19,343 nt of DNA from JAAELZ01 sp965209105 (GTDB lineage Bacteria > Pseudomonadota > Gammaproteobacteria > Arenicellales > Poriferihabitantaceae). Positions within the stretch are counted from its first letter, which is position 1; every line of letters begins with the position of its first letter. A program made the position numbers and the translations under genes. Below, one piece after another: positions 1-7,401 of this stretch. The stretch spans positions 1 to 19,343 of the forward strand of contig CBDBQB010000035.1 of assembly GCA_965209105.1 (NCBI GenBank), given 5' to 3'. The notes under the pieces were generated by a model. The model had not been told where the DNA came from, made no database searches, and saw nothing but the letters and a program-made list of their open reading frames with translations.

Positions 1-26
1 AATAAAATAAGCGCAGAAGCTTGTTT

Positions 27-359
27 TTAAACGTAAAACTTGCGTGTTTTGCGCCGACCATGGGTACTTTGAACCACCCTTGCCCGCACCTCATCGCGAC
101 CGGATATCGAGAGCGTAGGGAGGCCTGCTTTAAGCGCGCTGAGTGTCCACGCACCTGTTTCGGCATTGATATTGAGTTGGCGGAATAAGTATTCCTCCTT
201 ATATTGCGCGATCACGTAACAGCCGTCTATGACAACTGCATTGGGCTCGCCCACAACGATGCAGCCATCGGGAAACTCTGGCGCCATATCGTCGCCTAGC
301 ACTTGTAGCGCAAAGGGTTCGCTTTCTGAACAGCCTGAGTGTGATTGGTCGAGTCCCAT
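27..359 (-). CDS. S24 (LexA/UmuD-like) peptidase-fold protein, catalytic residues lost
   Basis: A 110-aa protein with the fold signature of the S24 peptidase domain of LexA and UmuD. The segment LGDDMAPEFPDG (residues 22-33) aligns with the usual GDSMxPxFxDG nucleophile motif, but the catalytic Ser is Asp. The second motif, around YLFRQL (residues 57-62), has Arg where LexA has its catalytic Lys. No DNA-binding domain is present, so this is a stand-alone domain. Autoproteolysis looks impossible from sequence; a structural or binding role is inferred. Similar short S24-like genes occur next to gltX in other gammaproteobacteria (from memory). It is transcribed divergently from gltX. The ATG at 359 is the first in frame, and only a weak GAGA precedes it. 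Confidence 0.8.
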   Translation of the reverse strand: MGLDQSHSGCSESEPFALQVLGDDMAPEFPDGCIVVGEPNAVVIDGCYVIAQYKEEYLFRQLNINAETGAWTLSALKAGLPTLSISGRDEVRARVVQSTHGRRKTRKFYV

Positions 360-392
360 GTCTCAAAATATGAAATGATATAAATTATTTTT

Positions 393-419
393 ATTATATC
401 AGGAAATACTAATTGTCGA
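393..419 (-). promoter_or_regulatory. Candidate sigma70 promoter of the S24-like gene
   Basis: On the minus strand a perfect TATAAT (393-398) is preceded by TCGACA (414-419), five of six matches to TTGACA. The spacer is 15 bp, shorter than ideal. It would start transcription about 25-30 nt upstream of the ATG at 359. Confidence 0.4.
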
Positions 420-482
420 AATATTAACGGGGCGCTGTGCTAACGGAACGCTGAGTATTGCTTCTAGGTGGTTTAATCAAGC

Positions 483-511
483 TTGGGTTATGCGAAAGCC
501 TCCATTAGAAT
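483..511 (+). promoter_or_regulatory. Candidate sigma70 promoter of gltX
   Basis: TTGGGT (483-488) and TAGAAT (506-511) are separated by 17 bp. The predicted start near 518 leaves a leader of about 22 nt before the gltX ATG. No Shine-Dalgarno sequence is evident in that leader, only the A/T-rich stretch before 540. Confidence 0.45.
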
Positions 512-539
512 CAGTGTCCTATTTTTGAAAATTTAATCA

Positions 540-1958
540 ATGAGTATCATCACCCGATTTCCACCTAGCCCCACGGGTTATTTGCATGTTGGCGGCGCAA
601 GAACCGCCTTGTTTAATTGGCTCTACGCGCGTAAAGCTCATGGCAAGATCATTCTTCGAATCGAAGACACTGACCGTGAGCGCTCAACAGATGAAGCAGT
701 CGAAGTCATTTTGGAGGGTATGAAGTGGTTAGGCCTAGATTGGGATGAAGGGCCTTATTATCAGACGCAGCGATTTGCGCGCTATGACGAAGTGCTTGAG
801 GGGCTGTTGGTTGGCGGTCATGCCTACTACTGCACCTGCAGTAAAGCGCGTTTGGATGAGCTGCGTGAAACGCAAATGGTCAACGGTGAAAAACCTCGAT
901 ATGACCAGCGCTGCCGCGATCTAGAATTGAAAAGCTCTGATGAAGCGGTGATTCGCTTTCGCAACCCGAATCACGGGGTGGTTGCCTTTGATGATTTAAT
1001 CAGAGGGCGAGTGACAGTTGCCAATCAAGAATTGGACGATTTAATTATCGCGCGCACTGACGGTACACCCACCTATAACCTCACGGTCGTGGTCGACGAC
1101 TTGGACATGAATATCACGCACGTTGTGCGCGGTGATGACCATATCAACAATACGCCGCGGCAGATCAATATACTGCGTGCATTGGGTGCAAAGCTGCCGA
1201 TCTATGCGCATGTACCGATGATATTGGGCGAGGATGGAAAACGCTTATCAAAGCGCCATGGGGCAGCCAGTGTTTTAGAATATGATCAGATGGGAATCTT
1301 GCCTGAGGCTTTGTTGAACTATTTGGTGAGACTCGGCTGGTCTTTCGGTGATCAAGAAATTTTTTCAATCGCAGAAATGATCGATGCCTTTGATGTGAAG
1401 AATGTTAACCGAGCGCCATCGACCTTTAATTTTGAGAAATTATTGTGGTTAAACCAGCACTATATTAAGCAAGCGCCGATCGATACTTTATTGGCCAATA
1501 TTAAGCCGCGTCTGGAGGCGCTAAAGGCTAATTTTGATGATGCGCCTAATTTGGCCGAGGTCATTGAAATTATGCGTGAGCGCGTACAGACGATGCAGGA
1601 AATGGCAGAGAAGTCTTTATACTTATTTCAGGAGGCGGTCGAGTATGATCCCGCTGCTGCAAAAAAACACCTGCGTCCTGTTGCAATGGAACTGATGAAA
1701 GCCGCCGCTGACTCATTTTCTGCGCTATCTCAGTGGACTGAAAAGAACATTGAAAAGGCAGTGAATGATATTTTAAAGGCGCACGATGTCAAGATCGCTA
1801 AACTTGCACAACCGCTTAGAGTGGCCGTCTCGGGCGCGGCAGCAACGCCCTCAATCGACATTACATTAGCTTTGGTTGGCCAGCCCAAAACCTTGCAACG
1901 AATACAAAAAGCGATCGATTTTATTCAAGCAAGAATCGACGCATCGTCGTCCGGATAA
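540..1958 (+). CDS. gltX: Glutamyl-tRNA synthetase
   Basis: A class I aminoacyl-tRNA synthetase of 472 aa, the normal length for bacterial GluRS. It charges tRNA-Glu with glutamate in the cytoplasm. The Rossmann-fold start RFPPSPTGYLHVGG (residues 6-19) carries the HIGH-type motif, and KRLSK (234-238) is the KMSKS-type loop. The zinc-knuckle pattern of E. coli GluRS is largely kept (C98, C100, C125), but the fourth ligand position, His127 in E. coli, is Asp here. The C-terminal part is the helical anticodon-binding region. A tRNA-Glu gene lies about 200 bp downstream, so enzyme and substrate are linked. The start is set by the conserved N-terminus; no clear ribosome-binding site precedes it. 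Confidence 0.97.
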   Translation: MSIITRFPPSPTGYLHVGGARTALFNWLYARKAHGKIILRIEDTDRERSTDEAVEVILEGMKWLGLDWDEGPYYQTQRFARYDEVLEGLLVGGHAYYCTCSKARLDELRETQMVNGEKPRYDQRCRDLELKSSDEAVIRFRNPNHGVVAFDDLIRGRVTVANQELDDLIIARTDGTPTYNLTVVVDDLDMNITHVVRGDDHINNTPRQINILRALGAKLPIYAHVPMILGEDGKRLSKRHGAASVLEYDQMGILPEALLNYLVRLGWSFGDQEIFSIAEMIDAFDVKNVNRAPSTFNFEKLLWLNQHYIKQAPIDTLLANIKPRLEALKANFDDAPNLAEVIEIMRERVQTMQEMAEKSLYLFQEAVEYDPAAAKKHLRPVAMELMKAAADSFSALSQWTEKNIEKAVNDILKAHDVKIAKLAQPLRVAVSGAAATPSIDITLALVGQPKTLQRIQKAIDFIQARIDASSSG

Positions 1959-1984
1959 TTATTTAAATTAGGCTGTTTTTTGGC

Positions 1985-2013
1985 TTGACCCAACCAGCCC
2001 TAAACCTTAAAGT
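1985..2013 (+). promoter_or_regulatory. Candidate promoter of the tRNA-Ala/tRNA-Glu pair
   Basis: TTGACC (1985-1990) and TAAAGT (2008-2013) are 17 bp apart and followed by a GC-rich stretch (ACGCGACC). Such a discriminator is typical of stringently controlled stable-RNA promoters. The tRNA begins about 10 nt after the predicted start. Read-through from gltX is also possible because no terminator separates them. Confidence 0.45.
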
Positions 2014-2028
2014 ACGCGACCTCTTTTG

Positions 2029-2104
2029 GGGGCCATAGCTCAGCTGGGAGAGCGCAACACTGGCAGTGTTGAGGTCGGCGGTTCGATCCCGCCTGGCTCC
2101 ACCA
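2029..2104 (+). tRNA. tRNA-Ala (anticodon GGC)
   Basis: A complete cloverleaf of 76 nt. The acceptor stem GGGGCCA pairs with TGGCTCC (one G:U), followed by discriminator A and an encoded CCA at 2102-2104. The anticodon stem CAACA/TGTTG encloses loop CTGGCAG with anticodon GGC at 2062-2064. The T arm contains GGTTCGATCC. Confidence 0.97.
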
Positions 2105-2160
2105 GACACTTTCGCAGTGGCAACCAAAAGATCGTGAGGTCCTAGCCTCACAGCAGATGC

Positions 2161-2237
2161 GTCCCCATCGTCTAGTCGGCCTAGGACATCGCCCTTTCAC
2201 GGCGACGACAGGGGTTCGAATCCCCTTGGGGACGCCA
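2161..2237 (+). tRNA. tRNA-Glu (anticodon TTC)
   Basis: A complete cloverleaf. The acceptor stem GTCCCCA pairs perfectly with TGGGGAC, followed by discriminator G and an encoded CCA at 2235-2237. The anticodon stem TCGCC/GGCGA encloses loop CTTTCAC with anticodon TTC at 2196-2198. The T arm contains GGTTCGAATCC. It lies 56 nt after tRNA-Ala, so the two are probably processed from one transcript. Confidence 0.97.
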
Positions 2238-2712
2238 TTTTCTTTCTCAGTATCGAATTGCCTTCGACGGGTGCATAGCGCCGTATTGAGCGATATAGAC
2301 AGATACTCGATTATGTAGAGCCTGTACCTGATAGATCTGCCAGAATATCAACTAATCCACTGAGTATCCAATTGGGTCAACGGCCTGTGCCTAGTTGATT
2401 CCCATTTGTCCTTACCGTTTCAATGCGCTTGAGGTCGGTCGATAGAACATAGTGCTTCACCCGCTAAATAGCCGTGTTAAAATTCGCTGCCTATTGAGTC
2501 TTGATTTTCTATTTCACGCGCGCAATATTAAAGTATTTATTTTAGATGATGAAGAATATTGAGTTTGTCGGTCTATGCAATACTTAGTTTTGCTCTAAAA
2601 ATAATTAAACGGCATTTTAAATAAGATAATCGGCATTATATGATTGAATAAAGGAATTAATAAGATTACAATTAGGGCGCTAATTAATTAATCCAATGTC
2701 AACGAGGAACCC
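2238..2712. other. Intergenic region without a recognised gene
   Basis: I see no coding region or RNA gene here. The second half, from about 2520, is A/T-rich, as expected for the promoter region of the OmpA-type gene, and GAGGAA a few bases before 2713 is its ribosome-binding site. An inverted repeat (ATCAACTA at 2347-2354, TAGTTGAT at 2392-2399, 37 bp apart) is the only clear symmetric feature. CGGCATT occurs twice near 2610-2635. Confidence 0.5.
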
Positions 2713-3255
2713 ATGACTATTCAATCGCCTTTTTTTCGCCTACCCGTCAAGATCGGACTGTACCTTTTATCGGCCTGTCTATTTACCGCTTGTATAAGCG
2801 CCAAAACACCGCCCCCAACCGAAAACCAAGTTTTACTGTCGAAATTTGAACAGGGTGGATTAGTGGCTAAGGAAACGCCGCGTGGTGTCGTGGTGTATTT
2901 GCCCAGTGTTTTTTTCTTGATCGGTAGTGCTGAAATGGTGGATGTTGCAAAAGACAAAGTAAAATTTATCGCACAGGTGTGTAACGAAGAAGGCATCGTT
3001 GTCCGAAAAATCGTACTAGAAGGGCATACCGATTCTAAGGGCGATGACGCCTACAATATGTCTCTGTCAAAGAAGCGCGCACAAGGAACCGAGGCCACCC
3101 TTAAAGAGTATGGCTTGGCCGGTGATCGAATGACAACGGCTTGGTTCGGAGAAACGCAGCCCTTAGTACCCAATACCTTTGCCGACGGAACTGATAACCC
3201 AGAAGGAAGGGCGGCGAATAGGCGGGTAGAATTTATTATATTGAATCGGGAATAA
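2713..3255 (+). CDS. OmpA-family peptidoglycan-binding lipoprotein
   Basis: A 180-aa protein with a lipoprotein signal peptide. Two overlapping lipobox candidates are visible, LSAC (Cys22) and FTAC (Cys27); the first matches the consensus better. The C-terminal half is an OmpA/Pal-type peptidoglycan-binding domain: LEGHTDSKGDDAYNMSLSKK with RAQ just after it, and near the end GRAANRRVEF, the Arg/Asn signature that contacts diaminopimelate. It should be anchored in the outer membrane and tie it to the cell wall. It is 50 bp upstream of the substrate-binding protein gene, so it may be part of the sensor operon. Start supported by GAGGAA about 5 nt upstream of the ATG. Confidence 0.9.
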   Translation: MTIQSPFFRLPVKIGLYLLSACLFTACISAKTPPPTENQVLLSKFEQGGLVAKETPRGVVVYLPSVFFLIGSAEMVDVAKDKVKFIAQVCNEEGIVVRKIVLEGHTDSKGDDAYNMSLSKKRAQGTEATLKEYGLAGDRMTTAWFGETQPLVPNTFADGTDNPEGRAANRRVEFIILNRE

Positions 3256-3305
3256 TTAAGTGACCTGAACTCTGTTACCTTCCAGCATCTACTGTTATAT
3301 AGTCG

Positions 3306-4274
3306 ATGAGATTGCCGCGAATCATATGTGCATTGGTGATAGCCTTAATCACTACATTTGCCAGCGCAAATGCGTTCGCTGATAGCCACTGGAAAATCTT
3401 GTTTATTAATTCGTATCATCTGGGCGATGAATGGAGTGACGGGATATCACGGGGCGTGGAAAGCCGAATATTGGTGGAAGATGTCTGGTTTAAAACACAT
3501 TATATGGATACTAAACGTAGACGTTCACCGGAGGAAATTGAAGCATCAGCGAAAAAAACCTTGGCGGTAATACGTGCAATGAAGCCTGATATTGTGATTA
3601 CGGCAGACGATAATGCCGCAAAGTATGTCATTGAGCCGAATATGGACAAGATGGACATCCCCTTCGTCTTTTGCGGAATAAACTGGGATGCTTCGGTCTA
3701 TGGATTTCCCACGAAGAATGTAACCGGTATGGTGGAAGTCAATTTTATCGGTTCACTGGTTGATTTATTAGCACAGTATTCGAAGGGAAATAAGCTGGGT
3801 TATTTATCGATGGATGCGCTGTCTGGGCATCGATCGTTAGAACATTATTCGCGAGTACTAAAGCAAGAATTTGAGCAGGTGCAGTTCGTGAATACCTATG
3901 CCGAGTGGCAAGCTCGCTTTATTGAACTACAAGGTAAAGTCGATATGATGGTACTGGAAGATCCCTCGGGAATTGATGGATGGGAAAACGATTTGGCTAT
4001 AAAATTTGTGCGCGATGAAACCCGAATTCCTGTGGGCACGACTCACGTTTGGATGGCGCCAATGGCATTATTGACGATTACCAAAATTCCAGAAGAACAA
4101 GGCTGGTGGGCAGCCGATACTGCGATGAAAATATTACAAGGGAAAAAACCGGCAGATTTCCCGATTGCTCAGAATAAACAGGGGAAACTGATTGCAAATA
4201 TGGGTATATCAGAGAAACTCGGCCTTGTTTTTTCACGAGAAGTATTACAAACAGCAGAAATTCTAAGCGAATAG
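3306..4274 (+). CDS. Periplasmic ABC-type substrate-binding protein (sensor-associated)
   Basis: A 322-aa protein with a Sec signal peptide cleaved after AFA (about residue 25). The mature part starts with WKILFINSYHLGDEWSDG, and later has KPDIVITADDNAAKYV and PFVFCGINWD. These are hallmarks of the ABC_sub_bind-type periplasmic binding fold, two Rossmann-like lobes around a ligand cleft. No permease or ATPase gene is nearby, while a membrane hybrid kinase starts 35 bp downstream. I therefore infer that it presents a ligand to that kinase rather than feeding a transporter. The ligand cannot be read from sequence. No good Shine-Dalgarno is seen; the start is chosen because it gives an intact signal peptide. 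Confidence 0.85.
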   Translation: MRLPRIICALVIALITTFASANAFADSHWKILFINSYHLGDEWSDGISRGVESRILVEDVWFKTHYMDTKRRRSPEEIEASAKKTLAVIRAMKPDIVITADDNAAKYVIEPNMDKMDIPFVFCGINWDASVYGFPTKNVTGMVEVNFIGSLVDLLAQYSKGNKLGYLSMDALSGHRSLEHYSRVLKQEFEQVQFVNTYAEWQARFIELQGKVDMMVLEDPSGIDGWENDLAIKFVRDETRIPVGTTHVWMAPMALLTITKIPEEQGWWAADTAMKILQGKKPADFPIAQNKQGKLIANMGISEKLGLVFSREVLQTAEILSE

Positions 4275-4309
4275 TGGCGCAGAAAGTTCTCAGAGAACCG
4301 CTAAGATAA

Positions 4310-6229
4310 ATGAAAATCCAAACCCAATATTTTTTGTTGCTGCTTATCATGTTGATGATTATGGCGGTGGGTACGGTCATTCCGAGTTATTTAAAAGTCC
4401 GTGAGATAGATTTAAGGGAAGCGCAGACCTATTTAAGGGATAGGAGCATGCAATCTCAAGAAGAAATCCGCCGATATATCACAACTTTAAAAAAGGCTGG
4501 CGTCTCAGATATTGAATCTTACGTGGCGGGCAGTCAAGCTGATTTGATAGAGGCGTACAATCAACGTGCACCTGATTTGAGAACCAATACATTGATAATA
4601 CAGGACAGCGGACAGTTGGTACTACATCGGGCGGATGAGGAGCGTATGCCTATAATACCCAGGCTAAAAATATTACTGGAGAAGGGTGATTTACTGAACG
4701 AAAGGATATCGATTGGCGATGATCACTGGCATATAAATTCTGTGCATCTCCCGTCATGGGGTTGGCGGCTTGTCACCAGTATGTCTGAGCAAGAGATCTA
4801 TCGCTCATCAAGTGCTTACCTTAAATATTTGTTATTGGTAAGTATTTCGGTACTCGCTATCGTGATTGGTTTATATTTTCTATTTACAAAACGGTTAAGG
4901 CGACGGATTAAGCAAACAATTAGTTATCTAACCCGGTATCGGGGTGGAGAAACAACGGATAGATTGGAGGCAATGGGTAGCGATGAACTCGATATCGTTC
5001 AAGGCGGTATTAACAGAATGCTTGATCGTGTGGAGGCCGAGATTTCTGCTCGTAAGCAAACTGAAATCGCGCTGCAAACGGCTAAGTCAGATGCCGAGTT
5101 TGCGAGCCAGCTGAAGAGTCAATTTCTTGCCAACGCGAGTCACGAAATTCGCAATCCGATTAATTCTATTATTGGTTTTGCCGAAATACTTTCGAAAACG
5201 AATCTCAATAAAAAGCAGAAAGAATACAACGCAAATATATTGCACGCGAGTCAAAATTTAACTTCTATCCTGAACGATATACTGGATTTCAAGAAGATAG
5301 AGAATGGCGTTATCTCCATTAACCTTGAGCCTTTTGATGTCGAGCAGGAAATACAGTCGACCTTCAACTTATTTTCAATTCATGGACTTAAAAAAGGCTT
5401 AGACATGGATTGCCGAATCGATGCAGCGGTGCCTTCAACACTGATAGGAGACAAAGCGAGGTGTTCACAAATTATTGGGAATATCATGCACAATGCGATA
5501 AAGTTTACGTCACAAGGCAGTGTGCTATTGGAGGTGAACGTCCAAGATCAGACTGAATCGACTTGTGATCTGATATTTCGCATTACGGATACTGGAATTG
5601 GAATTGAAGAACAAGACCAAGCAAGAGTATTCGAAATTTTCTCACAAGTCAGCTCCTTACAAAAAGCAGATTATCAAGGTGTCGGTTTAGGCTTGGCAAT
5701 TGTTGAGAAACTTATCAAGATAATGGCTGGATCTATTTCCGTGGATAGCGTGCCGGGTAGCGGCTCAACATTTGAAGTAATTTTACCACTGAAAAAAGTA
5801 GTAGCGTTAAAGGCGGCGGCGCCTCGGAAAGCGCTTGCGCAGACCAAAAAATTGTCGAGATTAAATGTACTGGTGGTCGATGATGATGTGCTCAATAGAG
5901 AATACATTTCAGAAATATTGAAAGGCGAAGGCATACGATTTGTTTCTGTAAATGACGGTACGGCGGCGATAAACTTTCTGGAAGAAAACACGGTTGATTT
6001 AGTGTTGATGGATATAAGAATGCCGAAAATGAGAGGCGATGAAGCCATTCGATTTATTCGTCAGGAAATGTCGGAGCGAGTCAATTCCGTGCCGATTATT
6101 GCCTTAACCGCGAATGCCTATGAGACTGATATCGAACAGTATCTAAAAATGGGGGCGACTTCTTATCTCGCGAAGCCATTTAATTCTCAGGAATTGTTGT
6201 CAAAAATTGATGAGGCAATGAGTGAATAA
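4310..6229 (+). CDS. Membrane hybrid sensor histidine kinase with C-terminal receiver
   Basis: 639 aa. Order: TM1 (about 5-27), a periplasmic sensor of about 140 residues, TM2 (about 172-192), a HAMP-like linker (about 193-250), a HisKA domain with NASHEIRNP (phospho-accepting His278), an HATPase domain (Asn395 in the N box, DTGIG at 427-431, GVGLGL at 457-462), and a C-terminal receiver domain. The receiver has the acidic pair Asp524/Asp525, phospho-acceptor Asp568 in VLMDIRMP, Thr600 and Lys622. It autophosphorylates on His and passes phosphate to its own receiver, so it needs an HPt protein to go further. The small HPt-like gene at 6371 is the obvious candidate. The partner binding protein lies just upstream. 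No DNA-binding regulator is encoded nearby. Confidence 0.94.
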   Translation: MKIQTQYFLLLLIMLMIMAVGTVIPSYLKVREIDLREAQTYLRDRSMQSQEEIRRYITTLKKAGVSDIESYVAGSQADLIEAYNQRAPDLRTNTLIIQDSGQLVLHRADEERMPIIPRLKILLEKGDLLNERISIGDDHWHINSVHLPSWGWRLVTSMSEQEIYRSSSAYLKYLLLVSISVLAIVIGLYFLFTKRLRRRIKQTISYLTRYRGGETTDRLEAMGSDELDIVQGGINRMLDRVEAEISARKQTEIALQTAKSDAEFASQLKSQFLANASHEIRNPINSIIGFAEILSKTNLNKKQKEYNANILHASQNLTSILNDILDFKKIENGVISINLEPFDVEQEIQSTFNLFSIHGLKKGLDMDCRIDAAVPSTLIGDKARCSQIIGNIMHNAIKFTSQGSVLLEVNVQDQTESTCDLIFRITDTGIGIEEQDQARVFEIFSQVSSLQKADYQGVGLGLAIVEKLIKIMAGSISVDSVPGSGSTFEVILPLKKVVALKAAAPRKALAQTKKLSRLNVLVVDDDVLNREYISEILKGEGIRFVSVNDGTAAINFLEENTVDLVLMDIRMPKMRGDEAIRFIRQEMSERVNSVPIIALTANAYETDIEQYLKMGATSYLAKPFNSQELLSKIDEAMSE

Positions 6230-6347
6230 GCTGCCGCATAAAAATAGGTATTGTACTCGTTATTAACATTGTGAAGTTGGGTCGCCACAAACTGTCTGGA
6301 ACGTTTCGAGAAACTTTCGGTCAAAATAAATACAAAGTGCTAACTGT

Positions 6348-6363
6348 GGGGGGGGCGGGGGGG
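6348..6363 (+). repeat. G8-C-G7 homopolymer tract before the HPt-like gene
   Basis: Eight Gs (6348-6355), a C, and seven Gs (6357-6363) lie 7 nt before the TTG start at 6371. The tract satisfies the G3-N1-7 pattern for an intramolecular G-quadruplex. It cannot fuse the downstream frame to an upstream start, because an in-frame TGA sits at 6365-6367, so any effect of length change would be on transcription or translation initiation. Confidence 0.75.
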
Positions 6364-6370
6364 TTGAGTT

Positions 6371-6646
6371 TTGGTTACTGAGTTAAGTTCGGCGCTAAAG
6401 GCGCTATATAAGCAACATATTACGCAATATTTTTCTGAATTGCGTCAAGCCCACAACATTGGAGACGATGCGCTGCGCTCGAGTGCAGCGCATAAAATTT
6501 CCGCAGCGATAGGTCAGGTGGGCGATTTACAGTCCTCTGAGATATTTCGCAGAATCGAAAAAGATGACTTATCGGGTGAGGAAATTTCGGAACTCATAGA
6601 CCAAGTTGCCCCCGTTTTGACCTCGACACTAGCATCGCTAGATTAG
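6371..6646 (+). CDS. HPt-like phosphotransfer protein, stand-alone
   Basis: A 91-aa, mostly helical protein. The segment SSAAHKISAAIGQVGDLQSS with EIFRRIE after it matches the HPt core pattern (AHxLKGxxxxxGxxxL...E), with His41 as the likely phospho-acceptor; the usual Lys-Gly after the His is altered to SA. It would accept phosphate from the receiver of the upstream hybrid kinase (141 bp before it, same strand) and pass it to an unlinked regulator. The start is TTG at 6371. A TGA at 6365 blocks any longer version, and the only purine-rich leader is the G tract. The family call rests on this one motif and on context. Confidence 0.65.
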   Translation: MVTELSSALKALYKQHITQYFSELRQAHNIGDDALRSSAAHKISAAIGQVGDLQSSEIFRRIEKDDLSGEEISELIDQVAPVLTSTLASLD

Positions 6647-6734
6647 AGAAATCTTTAAAATCACTGCTCTGCTCCTTGGGATAGATGATGGCAGTCCAGC
6701 AGTATATCGCTGAACTATTAGAAAGCAGCTACAT

Positions 6735-6749
6735 ATCTATTAAATAGAT
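6735..6749. promoter_or_regulatory. Palindrome ATCTAT-TAA-ATAGAT upstream of rubrerythrin
   Basis: A perfect 6-3-6 inverted repeat located 12 bp upstream of a second perfect palindrome. It could be an operator half of a two-site regulator; no regulator is encoded nearby. Confidence 0.4.
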
Positions 6750-6761
6750 TGTTACCAACGA

Positions 6762-6780
6762 TACAATCAATTAGATTGTA
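6762..6780. promoter_or_regulatory. Palindrome TACAATC-N5-GATTGTA upstream of rubrerythrin
   Basis: A perfect 7-5-7 inverted repeat. It ends 14 bp before TATATT (6795-6800), a plausible -10 element, and so covers the -35 area. That position suits a repressor of the PerR/Fur family or an activator. The assignment is inference from symmetry, position and the function of the gene. Confidence 0.5.
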
Positions 6781-6888
6781 ATTCCAGACTCCGCTATATT
6801 TAATCCGTGCATAAAGTTATGCGCGGAAATAATCTGACTTTGTCAGGTAGTTTTGATCAAAACTAACTTAAATATTTAGGAGTTCAAT

Positions 6889-7308
6889 ATGTCTTTAAAA
6901 GGTTCTAAAACCGAAATAAACTTAAAAGACGCTTTCGCGGGTGAGTCACAAGCGAATCGTCGCTATTTATACTTCGCTGCGAAGGCTGACATCGAAGGTT
7001 ACAACGACGTTGCATCTGTATTTCGTTCAACAGCAGAAGGCGAGACAGGCCATGCACATGGTCATCTAGAGTATCTTGAAGAATGCGGTGATCCTGCGAC
7101 GGGCTTACCCTTTGGTTCAAGTGATCTTAACCTCAAAACCGCCATTGAAGGCGAAACCCACGAATACACAGATATGTATCCTGGGATGGCTAAAACCGCG
7201 CGAGAAGAAGGCTTTGACGAAATCGCGGATTGGTTTGAAACTTTAGCCAAGGCGGAGCGTTCGCACGCCAATCGTTTCCAGAAAGCACTCGATGAGTTAG
7301 CCTCTTAG
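6889..7308 (+). CDS. Rubrerythrin-type diiron protein without rubredoxin domain
   Basis: A 139-aa four-helix-bundle protein of the ferritin-like rubrerythrin family. Metal-ligand motifs visible are Glu19 (AGES), ExxH at Glu52-His55, the central EGETHEY segment (87-93) and ExxH at Glu123-His126. The C-terminal rubredoxin domain (CxxC pairs) of classical rubrerythrin is absent, so electrons must come from another protein. The family reduces hydrogen peroxide at a diiron site in the cytoplasm. A strong ribosome-binding site (AGGAG about 8 nt upstream) and its own terminator indicate high, independent expression. The Fe-S protein and DUF3501 genes follow on the same strand and may act with it. 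Confidence 0.92.
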   Translation: MSLKGSKTEINLKDAFAGESQANRRYLYFAAKADIEGYNDVASVFRSTAEGETGHAHGHLEYLEECGDPATGLPFGSSDLNLKTAIEGETHEYTDMYPGMAKTAREEGFDEIADWFETLAKAERSHANRFQKALDELAS

Positions 7309-7343
7309 TCAAAAAGGGAAATCGAGAGATTGATTGTATAGAT

Positions 7344-7370
7344 CGCCCAACCCTAGGGTTGGGCGTTTTT
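7344..7370 (+). terminator. Rho-independent terminator after rubrerythrin
   Basis: Perfect 10-bp stem CGCCCAACCC (7344-7353) / GGGTTGGGCG (7356-7365) with a TA between the arms, followed by five Ts. Confidence 0.9.
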
Positions 7371-7401
7371 AGATATCCCGCGTATTAACACATCCCAAAT
7401 C

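Noticed and set aside
1963..2200. Two minus-strand reading frames of 62 and 66 aa
   Set aside because: They run antisense across the two tRNA genes and their flanks; frames of this type over tRNAs are a well-known false annotation.
6346..6381. GTG start reading through the G tract to give a phase-variable HPt
   Set aside because: Whatever the tract length, the frame that enters the HPt gene meets TGA at 6365-6367, so tract changes cannot fuse an upstream start to it.
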